64,000 bases of DNA from Cyclaneusma minus. Its lineage: Eukaryota > Ascomycota > Leotiomycetes > Marthamycetales > Marthamycetaceae. The position numbers and the translations under genes were made by a program. The notes under the pieces are model-generated. The model searched no databases, was not told the origin of the DNA, and worked only from the letters and a program-made list of their open reading frames with translations. The stretch spans positions 526,428-590,427 of the forward strand of contig JAKZHN010000011.1 of assembly GCA_037179335.1 (NCBI GenBank). The letters are read 5' to 3'. Numbering within the stretch: position 1 is the stretch's first letter; the number at the start of each line of letters is the position of its first letter. Below, piece after piece: positions 1-14,147 of this stretch.

Positions 1-1983
1 GCTTGGACAATTGGGCCACTTCGTCGGAACTGAAACAATGCTGATCATGTGAGCTAATGCTGCCCGTCGCTCCTCGACAGGTATTTCGACTCACCGCATC
101 ACCATCTCTTAGGGAGTTTATAAGAGCCGGAATAGCATTAATAATACGGTCGCCCACACTAACCACTAGTGCAAAAACGGAATATACATAGGCCGTCCTT
201 CCCCCCTTTATCTCCTCTCATACTCTTCACTGGACAAACGACAAACCATGATGACATGGGAGATATGATAACCGGACTTAGGCAGACTCTTCTAAAATTT
301 GCGAACGAGGCATTTGTGTCATACCGCATAGAATCTTTGTTACGCAAGTCTGAGAAATATGAAAATCGGGATACCACTATGCTTTAACTGTTCGACAGCA
401 GCGTGAAGCCTTCGACATTGAGTGGTCTCAAGATTCAAACTCATGGTGGCCACGCGATCAAGAGAGTGGCCGTTCTTTTGACCTGTGGTTGGGCTCACGA
501 ACAAAGAACCAAGAGACTCTTGACACACTTTCGATAATCGAATCCAAGTGATGGAAAGAGCTTCGAGTGACCAAAATAAATCCGCGCAGTCAAATGAATC
601 CCGAATTAACAGGATGTATCCAAATGATGTCCAGGACCAGTCCAGATGATCAAGAAAGTCTTAAGTAATGTAAAGCAACCCAAGGAGCTAGAACTCATAG
701 AATGAAGCATGATCGCATTCTCAAGAGATGTGTTGGGATCTTGGCACTGATGAACAATGTAATAACGGCCAAAGTCCAACCCTCGAAACACTGTCCTGGT
801 AGGCGGGGATTTGCGTCACACTGCATAGGCCCTTTGTTACACAAGTTGGTAGAATATGCAAGTTAGCAAACCACAATTCTCCGACAATAGTGCTGACTTT
901 CGACAGCAGTGTTGATGCTTCGATAGTGAATAACTTCAGCTCATACTCACCCTTTTTCCTGTAGAGCCTGCGATAGCCGGTGAAAGATAGATCTATACGG
1001 TCGCCTTAAATAACCATTAGTGCAAAAACGGAATATATATAGGCCGCCCTGTCTTCTTCGAATTTCTTTCTTTTCATACTCTAGAACACGAAGGCAGACG
1101 AGGGATGTAATAACAGCCAAGGTCCAACTCCAAAACCTGTCCTGGTAGGCTGATATTTGCAACACACCGCACAGATACTTCTGTTATGCAAGTTTAAGAA
1201 ACATGAAAGTCAGCAAGCATATCTCAATGCTTTGACAGCAGTGTTAAGCCTTCGACGGTGACTGACTTTAGCTCACGCTTACAACCCTCCCTCGAGAGCC
1301 TGCGACAGCTGAAGACACAATAATATAAACATACGGTCGCCCACAGTAACCATCAGTGCAAAAATGGAATATATATATGCCGTCAAATTCCTTTCCAAAT
1401 TCTTTTCTCTCAAACCTCAAGATGGATCTTCAAGCGCAAATGGGCAACGTGAGGACAAACAGCGTCAGACACAAAACAGCAACTTTGCTTGAACTGGGAA
1501 TACGACATACCTATAATTCTGCACTGGATTGACTGCATAGAAACTGCTTGTTACGCAACCGTAGAAATATGAAAGTCAGCATACCGCAATGCTTCGACAG
1601 CAGTGTTAACCCTTCGACGGTGGGTGACCCCAAGCTCATACTCCAGTCTCCCCTGAGAGCCTGCGACAGCCGGAGGCACTATGGAATACCGGTACGGTCG
1701 TCTAATGAAACCATCAGTGCAAAGATGGAATATATATATGCCGTCAAATCCCTTTTCAATTTTTTTCTCTCAAGCTCTAAACTGGATCTTCGAACGCCTA
1801 TGGGCAATGCGACAACAAACAGTGTCTGACTGTCGAGAAGCAACTCAGCTTGAATATGGAACACGATATATGATTCTGCATTGCATTAGCCGCATGGAAA
1901 ATATTTGTTACGCAAGCTTGGAAATAAAAACCAGCATACCGCAATGCTCCAATAGCAGTGTTAACGCTTCGATAATATTAATA
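1..1983 (+). repeat. Tandem array A (left part), promoter-like units of about 350 bp
   Basis: Degenerate direct repeats. The core of each unit is a 'cagtgcaaaaa(c/t)GGAATATATATA(t)GCCGTC'-like segment with TATA-type runs starting near 183, 1034, 1370 and 1731; one unit near 600-800 has lost its TATA run. Upstream of the TATA runs lies a series of sites: TTCGACAGCAG (391, 899, 1231 with one change, 1593), TTCGACGGTG (1251, 1613) and GCGACAGC (1302, 1663; GCGATAGC at 970). The spacing 1034-1370-1731 is 336 and 361 bp. Short ORFs cross the units in both directions but are not conserved from unit to unit, so no gene is called. The array continues at 18060, beyond the inserted transposon. Confidence 0.8.
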
Positions 1984-3529
1984 GGGGGGTTCAGAATAGA
2001 AAAAAAACCGGTTTTTGCAATAACCGGTTTTTGGGTTTGTATTATAAATACCCCGAAATAAAAAACCGTTTAATTAAAATATTTTAATAAAATATTTAAT
2101 AATTTTAAACATTTTTCGGACTTTTATTAATATGCAATAAAATAAAAAATTGTCAAATTTTAGCGCTATTTTGCCATACTAATATTTAATTTTTATTTAT
2201 ATATTTTTCCCAATTGGACTAGACCTTTATAAAATAATTTTAAAATAATAACTAATTAATTTTCATATATCCAATTTGAAAGTAATAATTATAATAATAA
2301 ATTATTTTTTTACCATTTAAAATGCTATGCAAAAATTGACACCAATAGCTTTTAAAATAGCTAAGCAATCTCGCGATTGTTAATTTTGCTAGTAATAATT
2401 CAAATTAAAATAAAAAATTCTGATTTTTTGCAATTTAAAAGCATTATTGCATTTAATACTATATTAGTTTTTGCATTGCTATTTTAAAAAGGTTTAAATT
2501 TTACAAGCAAATTATAAATAATTTAGCCAATGTCCAATTTTGGCTATTTGCTTATATAATAAAAATTGCTTTTATTTTTATTTTTAATTTTATTAAAAAA
2601 ACATTTCGCTATAAAAAAGATCCTTGATTAAATGTTAGTTAAAAAGCAATTAATAAATGCTTTTTATTAAATGGAATACAACGAAAATGGCGCTAGCTAT
2701 TAAAAAATAGCTTTTAAATACGATTTGGAATTTGAAAATTTTATTAATAATAAAAAACGCGTACCTAAAGCGTTATATTTTTTAAAAACAATATTATCAA
2801 ATAGCCTATATTAATAAAATGCAAAACTAAAAATCGAATTAACAAATTGCGCAATAGCTTTATAAAAGCAATTGAAAAAACTAATAATATCGATATTATA
2901 CTAGTAAATAAATTAATAGGGCTTTATATAAAGAATTAATTTATAAATTGCAAAGATTAGCCGTTTATTTCTTTAATAGCGGTTTGTAATTTAAATAATA
3001 AAATTTATTATTATATTTATAATATAAAAATTTATAGCCAATTATTAATTTGCAAATGTTTTTAAAAACAATTTAATTTTAAAAAGTATTTTGTCGGTAA
3101 TTTTGTATATTTAGTTTTAAAATATTGTATTTTTTTTATAAATAATTAGCGGTTTTTAAATTCAATAATAAAAATTTTAATTATTATTTATTAAATATAT
3201 AGATTAATATTAAATATATTTTTACGCAATTAAAAAACCGCTGGCAAACTTTAAAAGCATTGCATAATTATATTTATAGCAAGTTATAATTTTAAATAGC
3301 TATTAAATGGATAATTGTTTGCTGTATTTTATATAATTTGCTATTAATTTACAATAATTATTGGAAACAAAAAAAATTTAAAGGCAAAAGAAAAATATAA
3401 TAAAAAACAAAAGGAAAGAAATAAGGCTAAAAAACGGCTAAAAATTTGGATTTGCCTAAAAAAAAAAACAAAAAAAAATTAAAATACCAAATTATTCAAT
3501 TAGGCAGGCAAATTTAATAATATTAATTT

Positions 3530-3702
3530 TATTACGATTATTATAGCTATAGCTATCGTAGATAGCTTAGTTTAGCTTAGTTAGCGGAAAAGGGAGGGGA
3601 TAGCTTTAATATTATAAAGCTTATTCTCCTTTTTTTTAAATTTAATATAACGCTTATAATTGGATATATTTATTTTTAGCGTATAAACCACCACCCCTAA
3701 CA
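3530..3702 (+). repeat. Left LTR of the 3530-16474 element
   Basis: 173-bp direct repeat of 16304-16474. It is less A/T-converted than its partner, for example GGGAGGGG near 3590. Confidence 0.75.
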
Positions 3703-3903
3703 ATTCCAATATTGATTAGTGTTTTTTGATTAGAATATAAATTGGCTAAAGCATTAAAAAAATTAAAAAGCCGTTTTTTTAATTAATATATTATTTGCCG
3801 GGTTAATAAACCGCCTAAATTAATAAAACAATATATTTTCTGCCGGCTTCATAATTTCGCTTTTAATTGGATTAAATTTTTAATTTAAAAATTTAAAAGG
3901 TTT

Positions 3904-4109
3904 TGTTAGAAATTAACGCGGGTTGGTCCCTTTAAATATATTAAATAATTAAAAGGAGAATAAAGCTATTTTATAATGCCAGGTATATAAATGGGTTTTT
4001 CGCTTATATATATATATGCTAGAAATATAAATGGGTTTTATACCCAGAGTTTTATAAAGCTTCAAGCTTGTATTATTTCGGTTTAAACCAATGCGAGGGT
4101 ATTTTAATA
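3904..4109 (-). repeat. LTR of the copia element (3' LTR by inferred orientation)
   Basis: 206 bp, heavily A/T-converted copy of 9020-9222. Contains 'aggtatataaatgg', also present in the partner. Confidence 0.75.
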
Positions 4110-5402
4110 TTTGTTTTAAGCCCGACGGCTATTTAATAAAGATTTTTTAAAACCGAATTTTTTTTGGTATAAGATTTTATATTAAATTAAAATTTTACTT
4201 TGGTATAAAATTTTATATTAATTTAAAACTTTATATATATATATAAATGAATTATATATATATATATATAAATGAATTATTTAAGCGTTTTTTTATATTT
4301 AATGTCTATTTTTTTTTCCTGTTTTTTTAAAGCTGTATTTAATTTTAGAAGCTTTTTAAATGTAATAAATCAAATCCGGTTTAAAGGCTTAATGAAACCA
4401 TTTGCTATTATATTTTGCATTTAAATATAGGTAATTTATTATTTTCGGTTATTTTTAAGCTTTTAAATAAAATGGTATATTATTTTAATATATTTAGATT
4501 TTTTATAAAACTGGATTTCTTTTATAAAAGCATGTTTTTATATATATTTATATAATATAACCTTTTTTATTAGTTTTTTAATTTTTTTTAAAAAATTTAA
4601 GCTATTTATTAATTTTGCTTAATATTAATCGCAATTACTATATATTTAGCTTTGTAAGTAAATATTATAATGCTTTTTTATTTTTAATTAAATTATAAAA
4701 CGGAATTGTTAAATAATATAGCTATAAATTTGCTAATGCTCTTTTAATTTAATAGCAATTTATAAAATATATTATTATAAATTTTATAATTTTATAATTT
4801 ATTTAGGCCGTATTTAACTTTTTAGCTAATTATAAATTGTAAATAATGGAATAAATATATTATATTAATATTATATTATTCATAAAAACTTGCTATAAAT
4901 TATATTAGTTTTTTAATTGCAAAATAAATATTTAATTGGATAAAGATTATAATATATATTATTTTGCCTAGCTTTTTTTAAAAAAGGCTAATTTTTATTT
5001 ATTTATTATTATTTTAAACTGGTTTAATTGCTTTGCTTTTGCTGGCTACAAAAATAAAATAATAAGTTTTTCTTTTTTGCAAAAATCCAAATTTAATATA
5101 AAAATTATTAATATATTGTTTTTAATTAATTTATAAAATTTTAGCCGGTTTATTTTTAATAATCTATATATTTAGAATTTTTTTCAGATTTTTTTCAGAT
5201 TTTTAATTATAAAATGGGAAAAGAGGCCAATAAAAAGATTATTTAGCTTTTTAATAGTTTTGGCGGCTATAATAATATTATTAATATAAATTAAAAAAAT
5301 TATACTTGTAATTTTATAAATAAATAAATAAAAATTGCTAAAGCTTTATTTAAAATTAAGCTTAATTATTTTGGCCTTCAAAATATAATTTTAATTTTTA
5401 AT

Positions 5403-5550
5403 AGCCTATTTTAGCTTATAAAAATTTTTATTTAGCGAAAGGATATTTTTTGGCTTAATTATAATGCTATTTAAAGAAATTAAATATATTGGTTTTTTTA
5501 AATTGATTTTAATAAATGCGTTTCCAATATTAAAATAATGGTATTTAAAA
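5403..5550 (-). pseudogene. Ty1/copia reverse transcriptase remnant
   Basis: Minus-strand translation reads NIGNAFIKINLKKPIYLIS followed by LSLNKNFYKLK*A in a single frame. This follows the Ty1/copia RT signature 'xVxNAFLxGxLxExVYMxxPxG ... LxKALYGLKQ(A/S)P'. Stops and substitutions make it non-functional. It fixes the orientation of the 3904-9222 element. Confidence 0.7.
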
Positions 5551-8500
5551 TTTTACTAAGCTATAATTGCTAGAATAATATATAAAATATCCATTTAAAT
5601 AATAGAAAACAGTTTTGTTTTTATAAATTTGAAAAACCTCCCGGGCTATTAAGCAAGCTTTATATTTATTAAAATTATTATTTAAATTGATTTTAATGGT
5701 AAATATTTATTTAATAAATATTGAATTAAAAACAGTATCTATAATAATTTCAAATTATATGTTATTAGCTATTAATGCTATAATTCCTTTTATAATAGCT
5801 TTTTCTATTAATTTTTATATAAGGGATTAAAAATAGCTTTTTTATAATTATTAAAACTAGGAATTTTATAGATTTTACTTGCTAAATAAATAAATTTATA
5901 TAAATCATTTTTTATTTATTTATAGCTATAATTATAATAAAACCTTTAAAAAATGGTTTTAATGAACAATTTTGGCTTTAATTATATTGCGCTTTAAATA
6001 TTTTTGGCTATTAATTTTAAATATTTTTTGCGCGCCAAATTAAATAAAAATTGCAATATAAGCGCTATTAATATTTATTTTATTTATTTTAAAAATAGGA
6101 GTGGGTATAATATTGGCATTATTAAAATTTATTAAATTTGGAATAAATAAAGCATTTAAAATAAGGAAATTTATAAAAATTGGCCTATTCAATAGCTTAA
6201 TAAATATGCTATATTAAGGCGTTTTAAATATATCATATTAAAGCATTTTTGATATATTATATTATAGCGTAATAAATATATTATAATTGGTATTAATTAA
6301 ATTTTTAATAATTGGCTTTTTTAAATTATTAAATTTAAGGTAAATAATTATTTTATTTTATTTTTTATAAAAGGCGAGAGAATTGAATATTAAAATAATT
6401 ATTTTAAATTTGAAAATGATTTATAAAAATTTAGCTTTGTATATTTTTTATTTAGCCTGTTATTTTTTAATTAATTTGCCGGGCAGTAAATGCTTAAATA
6501 AAATATTTAGGGTATTTTATAAATTATTAGGATTATTTTAAAGCTTTAAATTAAAGGTTTTATTACGGGTTTATTTTTCTATTTTTCTTTTTTCTTTTTT
6601 TCTTTTTAACTTTGGGTAATATAATTGAAATTGCTTTATAATATTAAAATTATAGCCAATTAAAATGCATTTTTAAAAATAAGAAAAAATCTTATTTTAA
6701 TATTTAGAAGCGAGCAGCTTTTCTTTTAAAATATAAAAATAAGCTTTATAACCTTAAATATAAATATGCTTTATAAAAGCAAGCGTTTTAATTTATACCT
6801 TTTTAATTTTATTTTTCGGTTTTTAATTTTTAAATTAAATTTAAACCGATTTTTTAAATAGGATTTTAATTAAATTGCTAGTTTTCAAAATTTAATAAAT
6901 AATTGGGCTTTGTATAATATAGCTATAATATTGCTTTTTACGGTTTAAATAATTTATTTTATAAGCCCGTTTTGCTAAAATAAATAAAAAATAGTATTTT
7001 AAAGGTAAATTTTATGAATTTATATTTAAAAAGTAATCCTTTTAACCAATTTATTAATATTATTATATTTAATAATTTTAAGCTTTTTATTTGATTTTAA
7101 TTTACTTTTTTTACGCCAAATAAAAAAATATCTATAAATATTTCTTTATAGCTAAAATAATAATATTTATATTTTTCAATTGCGGCTATTTAGAATTTTT
7201 ATTACATAATAATTGCTATACAAATTTATAAAAAGTGGTTTAATAGTATTAAAGCTAAAATTATTATTTGGCTTTTTTTAAATTGGCTTATTATATAGTT
7301 TTTTTATTAATTTTATTAGCTTTAATTGCTTTAATAGCTAAAGCAATTAAAATGCCTATAATATTTTTAATATATTTAGTTGCTAAGATAAATAAGGTTA
7401 AATTGGTTACGAAATTTATAATATATAATTTCTTTTGTATAAAATCTTTTAAAATAAATTCTTAATTAATTGGGCATTTAAAATATATAATTTAATTATT
7501 AAAATTGCTTAATAAGCTTTTTTAGTATATTTCCCTATTTAAAAAGAAATTAATGTTAAATTTTAAAATATATAAAACGTTTTTAAAAAACTATTGTTTT
7601 AATTAAACCCTTATTAAAATAATATTAATTTAATTAAAATATAAATATTTTTATTTTATTTTAATAGGTTTTTAAATTCAAAATGCTATAATTTTAAAAA
7701 GTTAATAAGAATTAATTATATATAATATAATATTGAAATCGGCAATTTATTTCAATTTAGGAATTTTATTAATATAGTTAATAAAGTTTTAAATAATATA
7801 TATATATATATATATTTAGGGATGAAAATTTGGATTTATAGCCGTATTTACGGCCGATTATTTTTTTTGTAATAGCTAAATAAGCTTTTGTTTTAAAAAA
7901 CTGCAATTAGCTTAATAATGTGTTTTTTTAAAAAAAAAGATTCGCTATAGGAAAAAAAAGAATAGTTATTGGTTTTATATTTTGGATTTTTATAAAGAAA
8001 ATATAGCTTATAATACTAATAAATCTTAATGCTATTATTATTGCTATTTTTAAATAATTGGTAATTGCTATAAAATATTAAGGTTTTTTATTTGCCATTT
8101 TTTTAAAAAAATCGAGCAATATAAACTGCCTTTTTTTAATTTTAGATTTAATTTGTTTTTTATATAGCAAATTTTTTTAATTATAATAAAAAAAAATTAA
8201 TTAATAATAATATTTTAATAGTAATATAATTTGTAAAAAAAGCCGAAAGAAATAGCAAAATAAAATAGCTTTAATATATATAGCTATATATAAAAGATTA
8301 TTTTAAATAATCTTGCAATAAAAAGTAAAAAGCTTTATTTACATTATTTTAATAATAATTTTAGCTTTTTATATATAATTGGTAATTCTTTAAACATATA
8401 AATTTATAGCGAAATTAATAATTATTTAGTTTTTTTTATATGTTTGCAAAACGACTTTTTATATTAGTTTTTTTTATTTAGCTAATTAAAATAAATATAA

Positions 8501-9019
8501 ATTTAATAATAAGCTTTAAAATTATTGGCTAGATATTTTATTTTTAGCTAGTTTTATATAATAGCTTTCTGGCTTTTATTAATCATAATATTGGCCTTAT
8601 TTTCAAAATTATTTAATATAGTATTTATAACATATTAAAGCTTTTTATTTTAAAAATATACTTTTATTATAATAAATTAATTAAATTAATTTTTATAAAT
8701 AAAAATAAAAGCGGCCTTTTTTATCTTAAAAAATACAAATAATAATATAATGGCGAAAGAAAAAACAGCAAGGCTTAATTAATTCTTTCGAGTTTTTAAA
8801 ATAATTTAAAAATAGTAATTAATATTGCAAATATAGTTTTTATTAATTGCGAATATAATATTTGCAAAATTATTATTGATTAATATAAATATAATATTTG
8901 CAAAAAAAACATTTAATAGCCAATATAGTATTTATTAATAAATATAATATTTATAGAAAAAAAAGAATATAGTATTTCCAATATTATTAATATAATATTA
9001 TGCACCGGTAATTATAATG

Positions 9020-9222
9020 TATTAAAAATTAATGCGGATTTGTTCTTTTAAATATATTAAATAATTTTTAAAAAAAAGAGTTATTTTATAATATTAGGTA
9101 TATAAATGGCCTTTTCGCTTATACGCATATACCAGGGACGTAAATTAGTCCCATGCCCGGAGCTTTACGGAGCTCGGGGCCCGCACCACTCCGGTTTGGA
9201 CCGACGCGGGGGCATTTTAACA
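9020..9222 (-). repeat. LTR of the copia element (5' LTR by inferred orientation)
   Basis: 203 bp. The part 9115-9220 is GC-rich and seems close to the ancestral sequence, including 'gcccggagctttacggagct' and 'gaccgacgcgggggc'. Confidence 0.75.
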
Positions 9223-10862
9223 ATTCTTTTATATATTTTTTGGAAAAATTATGCAAATTTAAATTAAAAAAATAATGCCAATAATAACGTTTATATTTTG
9301 CGGCTAAATTATTATTGAAAACTATTTATAAAATTAGCAAAAGCTTATTATAGTCCGATGATATGTTTTAAAACTAAAAGTTATAGCCAGCAAATTTTCT
9401 TTATAATTTAATTGCATTTCATTATGCATTAATTAATTAAATTAGCCATTAGCTTTTAATATTACCATTTTTTTTAAATAATTCAATTTGCTTTTAAAGT
9501 CTACGACCATTTGAAATATCTTTTTCAAACCGTTTTTTTTAAAAACCATTTATTTAATTTTTTTGTTTAATTGGCAGTTTTTAAAACCTAATTTTATTAT
9601 TGCAAATGCTATTTTAATTAAAAATTAATTAATAATTAATTAATAATTATTATTTTGAATAAAAATCGATTTTTCCAATAATTTATAATTTCCGAATTAG
9701 TTTCAAATAATACAAAAAATGCCATTTTTTTTAATGTTATAGTATTATATAAATTTTGTAAATTTGCAATCGAAATTGCAATATTTTAAAATATATTGCT
9801 ATTCTTTGCTGTAAAAATACGAAGAATTACTATAATAATGCCTAGTATTTGCAGAATTTTTGCAAAATCATTTCTGCTATTTTCTACGATTTTTAATAAT
9901 TAATTTTCAATTAAAAAAATATATTTTAAGCTATTTTCTTTTTCGAATTTTAAAAATTTCCTTTTATATATTTAAAAGCCATTTTGTTGCTGCCTTTTTT
10001 AATTTATGAAATATTAATTTACCTTTCTAAATCAATTCCTTTTTTTTAATTGCCAATATAGCTTTTTTTAAAAATCCTAATATTCCTAATATAAATAAAA
10101 ACAAAAATGCTATTGCTGCTGGCAAATATATTAATAAAGTTTTTGCTTTAATTGGAAAACTCCCTTTAAAATATTGCTATTTTATTAAAGGCGAGAATTT
10201 TTTGAATTTAATATTATTGATATTGCTGCTAATTTTAAAATTCTTTTTAACTTTTTCTTTTTTTATAAATATAAAAAATATAAAAAAATCAGCTTTAAAA
10301 TATTGCTTTATAGCATTAATTTAAATAGAATTTCAATATTTAAAAATCTGCTAATTGGCTGAAAATTAATAATACGGCTTGTAAATTAATATATGTATTT
10401 TTTTTAAAAGATGTTTTTATTTATTAAACTTATATTTATTAAAGTTTTGACATTGTATATATTAAAAAAAAAACCGCTAAAAGAATCCATTTATTTGCCA
10501 ATATTTATAAAAATAAGTTTTTAATTTTGCAATAATTGTTTTTATTTGCCGGCCAATCAATAATAGCTTTTTATTAATAGCATATTTTTTTTAGCTCCAG
10601 TTTTTAGAAATTTTTCTATTCGCCTTGATATTAATAAGCCCAATCCTGACTATTTTAGCTTCGATTGTGTTTTTCCGTTTTTTTTGCAATAGCAATATTA
10701 ATTTATCTGGCTATTATTGCGAATAAAATAATAATAGCGGATTTATATTTTTATATAGCATTTCTATTAATTTTTAAATCTTTAAAAAAACTTGCAAATC
10801 TAATAAAAATTTATTTAAATAATAAAATAAAAATAAAAATAAAAATATTTAAATACCAAATT

Positions 10863-11048
10863 TATTAAAATACCCTCCTAGTAACTCGAATTAACCCTTT
10901 GCCAAAACACCCTAATCATGTGCAGGGGGTCACGCCACCCCTGCACGTGTAAGCGAGGGAGGAACGCACAATACCTCCAAGTTGTAAAATAGCTTTCCTT
11001 TTTTAATACAATATATTTAAAGGGTTTAGCCCACGCTGGATTCAAATA
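10863..11048 (+). mobile_element. Solo LTR of a copia-related family with AAATT duplication
   Basis: The segment starts TATTAAAATACCCTCC and ends in CCCACGCTGGATTCAAATA. It resembles the reverse complement of the 9020-9222 LTR (TGTTAAAATGCCCCCG start; a shared AATATATTTAAAGGG block). Identical AAATT pentamers flank it at 10858-10862 and 11049-11053. No second LTR or interior of this copy is seen, so it is probably a solo LTR left by recombination. Confidence 0.65.
10920..10946. repeat. GC-rich inverted repeat (hairpin) inside the solo LTR
   Basis: GTGCAGGGGGT and CACCCCTGCAC form arms of 11 and 11 bases (with one offset) around a short loop. It stands out in A/T-rich surroundings. Confidence 0.6.
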
Positions 11049-13096
11049 AAATTATAGATTTTTTATAATTTTTGCGCTAAACTTAATTTAAAAATTAATA
11101 ACTACACTAAAGCATTTTCAATTATATTAAAGAATAAAGCTAAAAAAAATTATTATAATAAAATTGCTAGCAAAAACTATCCAATTAAAAAAATAATTAA
11201 ATGCATTTGCAAGCGCTTTAAAAATCAGATTAATTATTAAAAATATTTTATTATATAGCATTTAATTAATTTTAAATTCGTTTTAAATAAAATAGCTAAA
11301 TTTAAAAAAATAAAGCTTAAATGTCTAAAGTTTTTATTTGATTAGTTATATATTATTTAGCAAGATTTTAATATTATTTATAAAATTCAAAAATTCAATT
11401 TATATAATAAATTTATTAATGCTATTATAAATGTTAAAAAATGCTAATATGCTTTTATAAAGCCTGCTGACAATTATAAGGAATTTTGCGCCAATTTTAA
11501 AAATTTAAATTTAATTTATATAAAGCTTAAAAAGGCTTTTTAAAATAAGCAATTTATAATTAATTATTGCTTTAGCAATTACGGATAAAATGAAAATTAT
11601 AGCTTTAATTAAAATTATTAGAATTGCAGTACTGGTTAATTGTTTGCTTTTTTCCAATTGTTTTTAATTCCATTAAATAGCCAATACTTTATTTATAGCA
11701 AATCAATTTATTAATTAATTATTGTTTTTTTTTTCAAAAATAATTAATAGATATTGTAATTGGACTAATATTCGTTATTTTCAAAACAAAAACTGTTTAA
11801 ATAGCATATTTTACGCCTTTCTAATTAAATATAAGAATAATTTGCAAATTTGGCTAAATAATAAAAATAAATTTGACTTTTCTTCTAATCTATATTAAAT
11901 AATACAAAATATTAATTTTAATAATAGTTTAAAATTTGAATTTTCAAATTCAAATTCAAATTAATTATATAATAAAAATGCTGCAAAATTTAAATAAATA
12001 ATAATTAATATAAATTTTGGCTATAACCTTGCAAAATGTATATATATTTTTTTTATTTTTCTTATTTGATACCTTTTATTGCTTTTATAATTCAATATAG
12101 CAAAATTAATAAACCAAAAATTCTTTAAATGTTTTATAACCAATTTGCTTTCTATACCTCTATTGCTATTAATTCTTATAATTCTTTTCTTTTGCAATTT
12201 TCGGACCAAAGTTAACAAAGTTTTTATATTTATAAATCGCTATTTATTTACCGATTTTTAAAAAATTATGCCAAATAGTAATGCCGCTAATGTATTTATA
12301 ATTGGATTTCCTTAATATCTAGCTTTTTAGCGCTTTTTTAATTTAAAATTTAATATTGTTTAAAATAAGCATAAAATTAAATTTGGCAAAAACGCTACGG
12401 TTATTATTAATATAGCGCATATTTCTATTTTTTTTAATATTATTAATTTTTATATTATTTTAGCAAATATCTTTTTTATATTAATAATATAAACCGTTTA
12501 AGTATTTATTTTAATAATCTTTTCCATATTTTATATTAAAGCAAATTTATAATATTAATTATTTAAAAATAAAATCATTTTTGGCTTTATTTTAATTTTA
12601 AAAACTATGCGATAAAAGTTAATTCAATTTATAATTATTTGGTTAAAAAGAAATTTAAATAACTCTATTAATAACTCGGATATCCAATAGTTAAAAAGCT
12701 ATAAAAAAAATCATTTTTTTATTTTATTATGCTTTTAATAAACGCATATTAAAAGAAATCAATAAATTCTGCTATTAATGCCAAATCCATTTAAAAACTT
12801 TTGGCGAATTTAAATGTTCTTTTTGCCAAAATTTTTAATTTAATATAAAAAATTTATTTGACTTAATTTATATTAATAAATAAAAAATTACTTATATTGT
12901 AAATATAGCAATTGCGTTTTAAATAATCCGGTTTATTAAATTTCATAGCATTAAAAATATTTGGAAAGCTATTTGGCTTTGCTGGATTAATATTTGTTTT
13001 GGCTTATTTAATCGGATGATTTATAACGCCGGAAATAAAATTTATAACGTTAAAATAAAAGAAAACGTTAATTTGTATAAAATTAATTTTTTGGAC

Positions 13097-13400
13097 ATGC
13101 CGATTAAAGCCTATAATAGTATTAGCAAAAATAAACGCTATTATATTATTTTTTGTTAACTTTATAAAATAATTCAAAACGATTTTTTTATTTTGCCCAA
13201 AACATCCGTTTTTTAAATAGCTGTTAAATTAATTAATAATATAATTGGCCCTAATAATTTTATGCCTAGTGTTTTAATATTTGGCTTATATTTTTGCATG
13301 GTTAAATTTTTAATTTCATTATCCATTATATTTAAAAAGGCTAAAGCCATTTACAAGGCTATAAAGCAAATTAAAAAAAATACGCTAAACGCATTATTTC
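13097..13400 (+). pseudogene. Retroelement integrase remnant
   Basis: A plus-strand reading starting at 13097 gives MPIKAYNSISKNKRYY and, after a stop, IGPNNFMPSVLIFGLYF. This matches the pattern of fungal retroelement integrases, in which a P(V/I)xAHxSxGxxERYH block is followed by a GPxGxxPTLLVFGAYP block. The expected catalytic Glu before RYH reads Lys here (G-to-A). Stops at several places show it is dead. I believe this integrase type belongs to Ty1/copia-like polyproteins, but that assignment is from memory of the motif. Confidence 0.6.
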
Positions 13401-14147
13401 AAATATATTAGCTATAAAACACAAATTTAATACTATATTAACTTTGGATTTTCTTTTTTAATTAAAAATAATAATTTATAAAAAGTATATTAAGCGCTGG
13501 ATTGGCCTATTTAATATAATTGCAAAAAGAAAATGATAAATATATTATAGAAAACAAGGATTTTTAAAACGACTATTGTTAAATTATATTATAATAAAAA
13601 CAAATGCTATATGATAATTTTAATAATTTAAATTATATTTTAATTTTTTTTAAATTGCTTTCTAATACTTTTTTAGCCTTAATTTAAATATTCCAATTTG
13701 CAAATTGGATTGTAAAATAAATTGCAAATCATTTATTATTCAAAAATAAATCAATCTTTACCCCGCCAATTATAATATTATTAGCAATGCTAAATATTTT
13801 AAAATTAAAACCAATTCCCGCATTTTTTTTAATAATAACGATTTGTATTCAAAAACGCTATTTTTTTTAAAAAAAATCGAAATTATTTGAAAAATACTAA
13901 AAATAGGAAAATTAAGAAATTTTATATTTATAATAATTTAAATATTTTAAAATTTATATAATAAATCTTAAAAATCTTAAAGCCTTTTTTTCTGCGAAAA
14001 AGGCTTTCGATTTCCAGTTTATTATTAAAATTTAAAAGCAAAAACGAATTACTATTTTTAGCAAGCCGTTTAAATAATTTAATATTGCAAAAATTATAAG
14101 TTTTCAAATTTTTGATATTTTCAATTTTAAAAAACACAATTTAAAAA

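Larger units (their letters stand above)
3904..9222 (-). mobile_element. RIP-mutated Ty1/copia retrotransposon nested in the LTR element
   Basis: Direct repeats 3904-4109 and 9020-9222 (206 and 203 bp) share T(G/A)TTA(G/A)AAATTAA(C/T)GCGG at the start and (C/T)ATTTTAA(C/T)A at the end. The interior is T-rich on the plus strand, and a copia reverse transcriptase remnant lies on the minus strand (5403-5550), so the 5' end is at 9222. The 9222-side LTR is far less mutated and keeps GC-rich sequence (9115-9220), while the other copy is heavily converted. Flanking pentamers (GGTTT and ATTCT) do not match, so the target duplication is lost or the ends have been rearranged. Confidence 0.75.
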
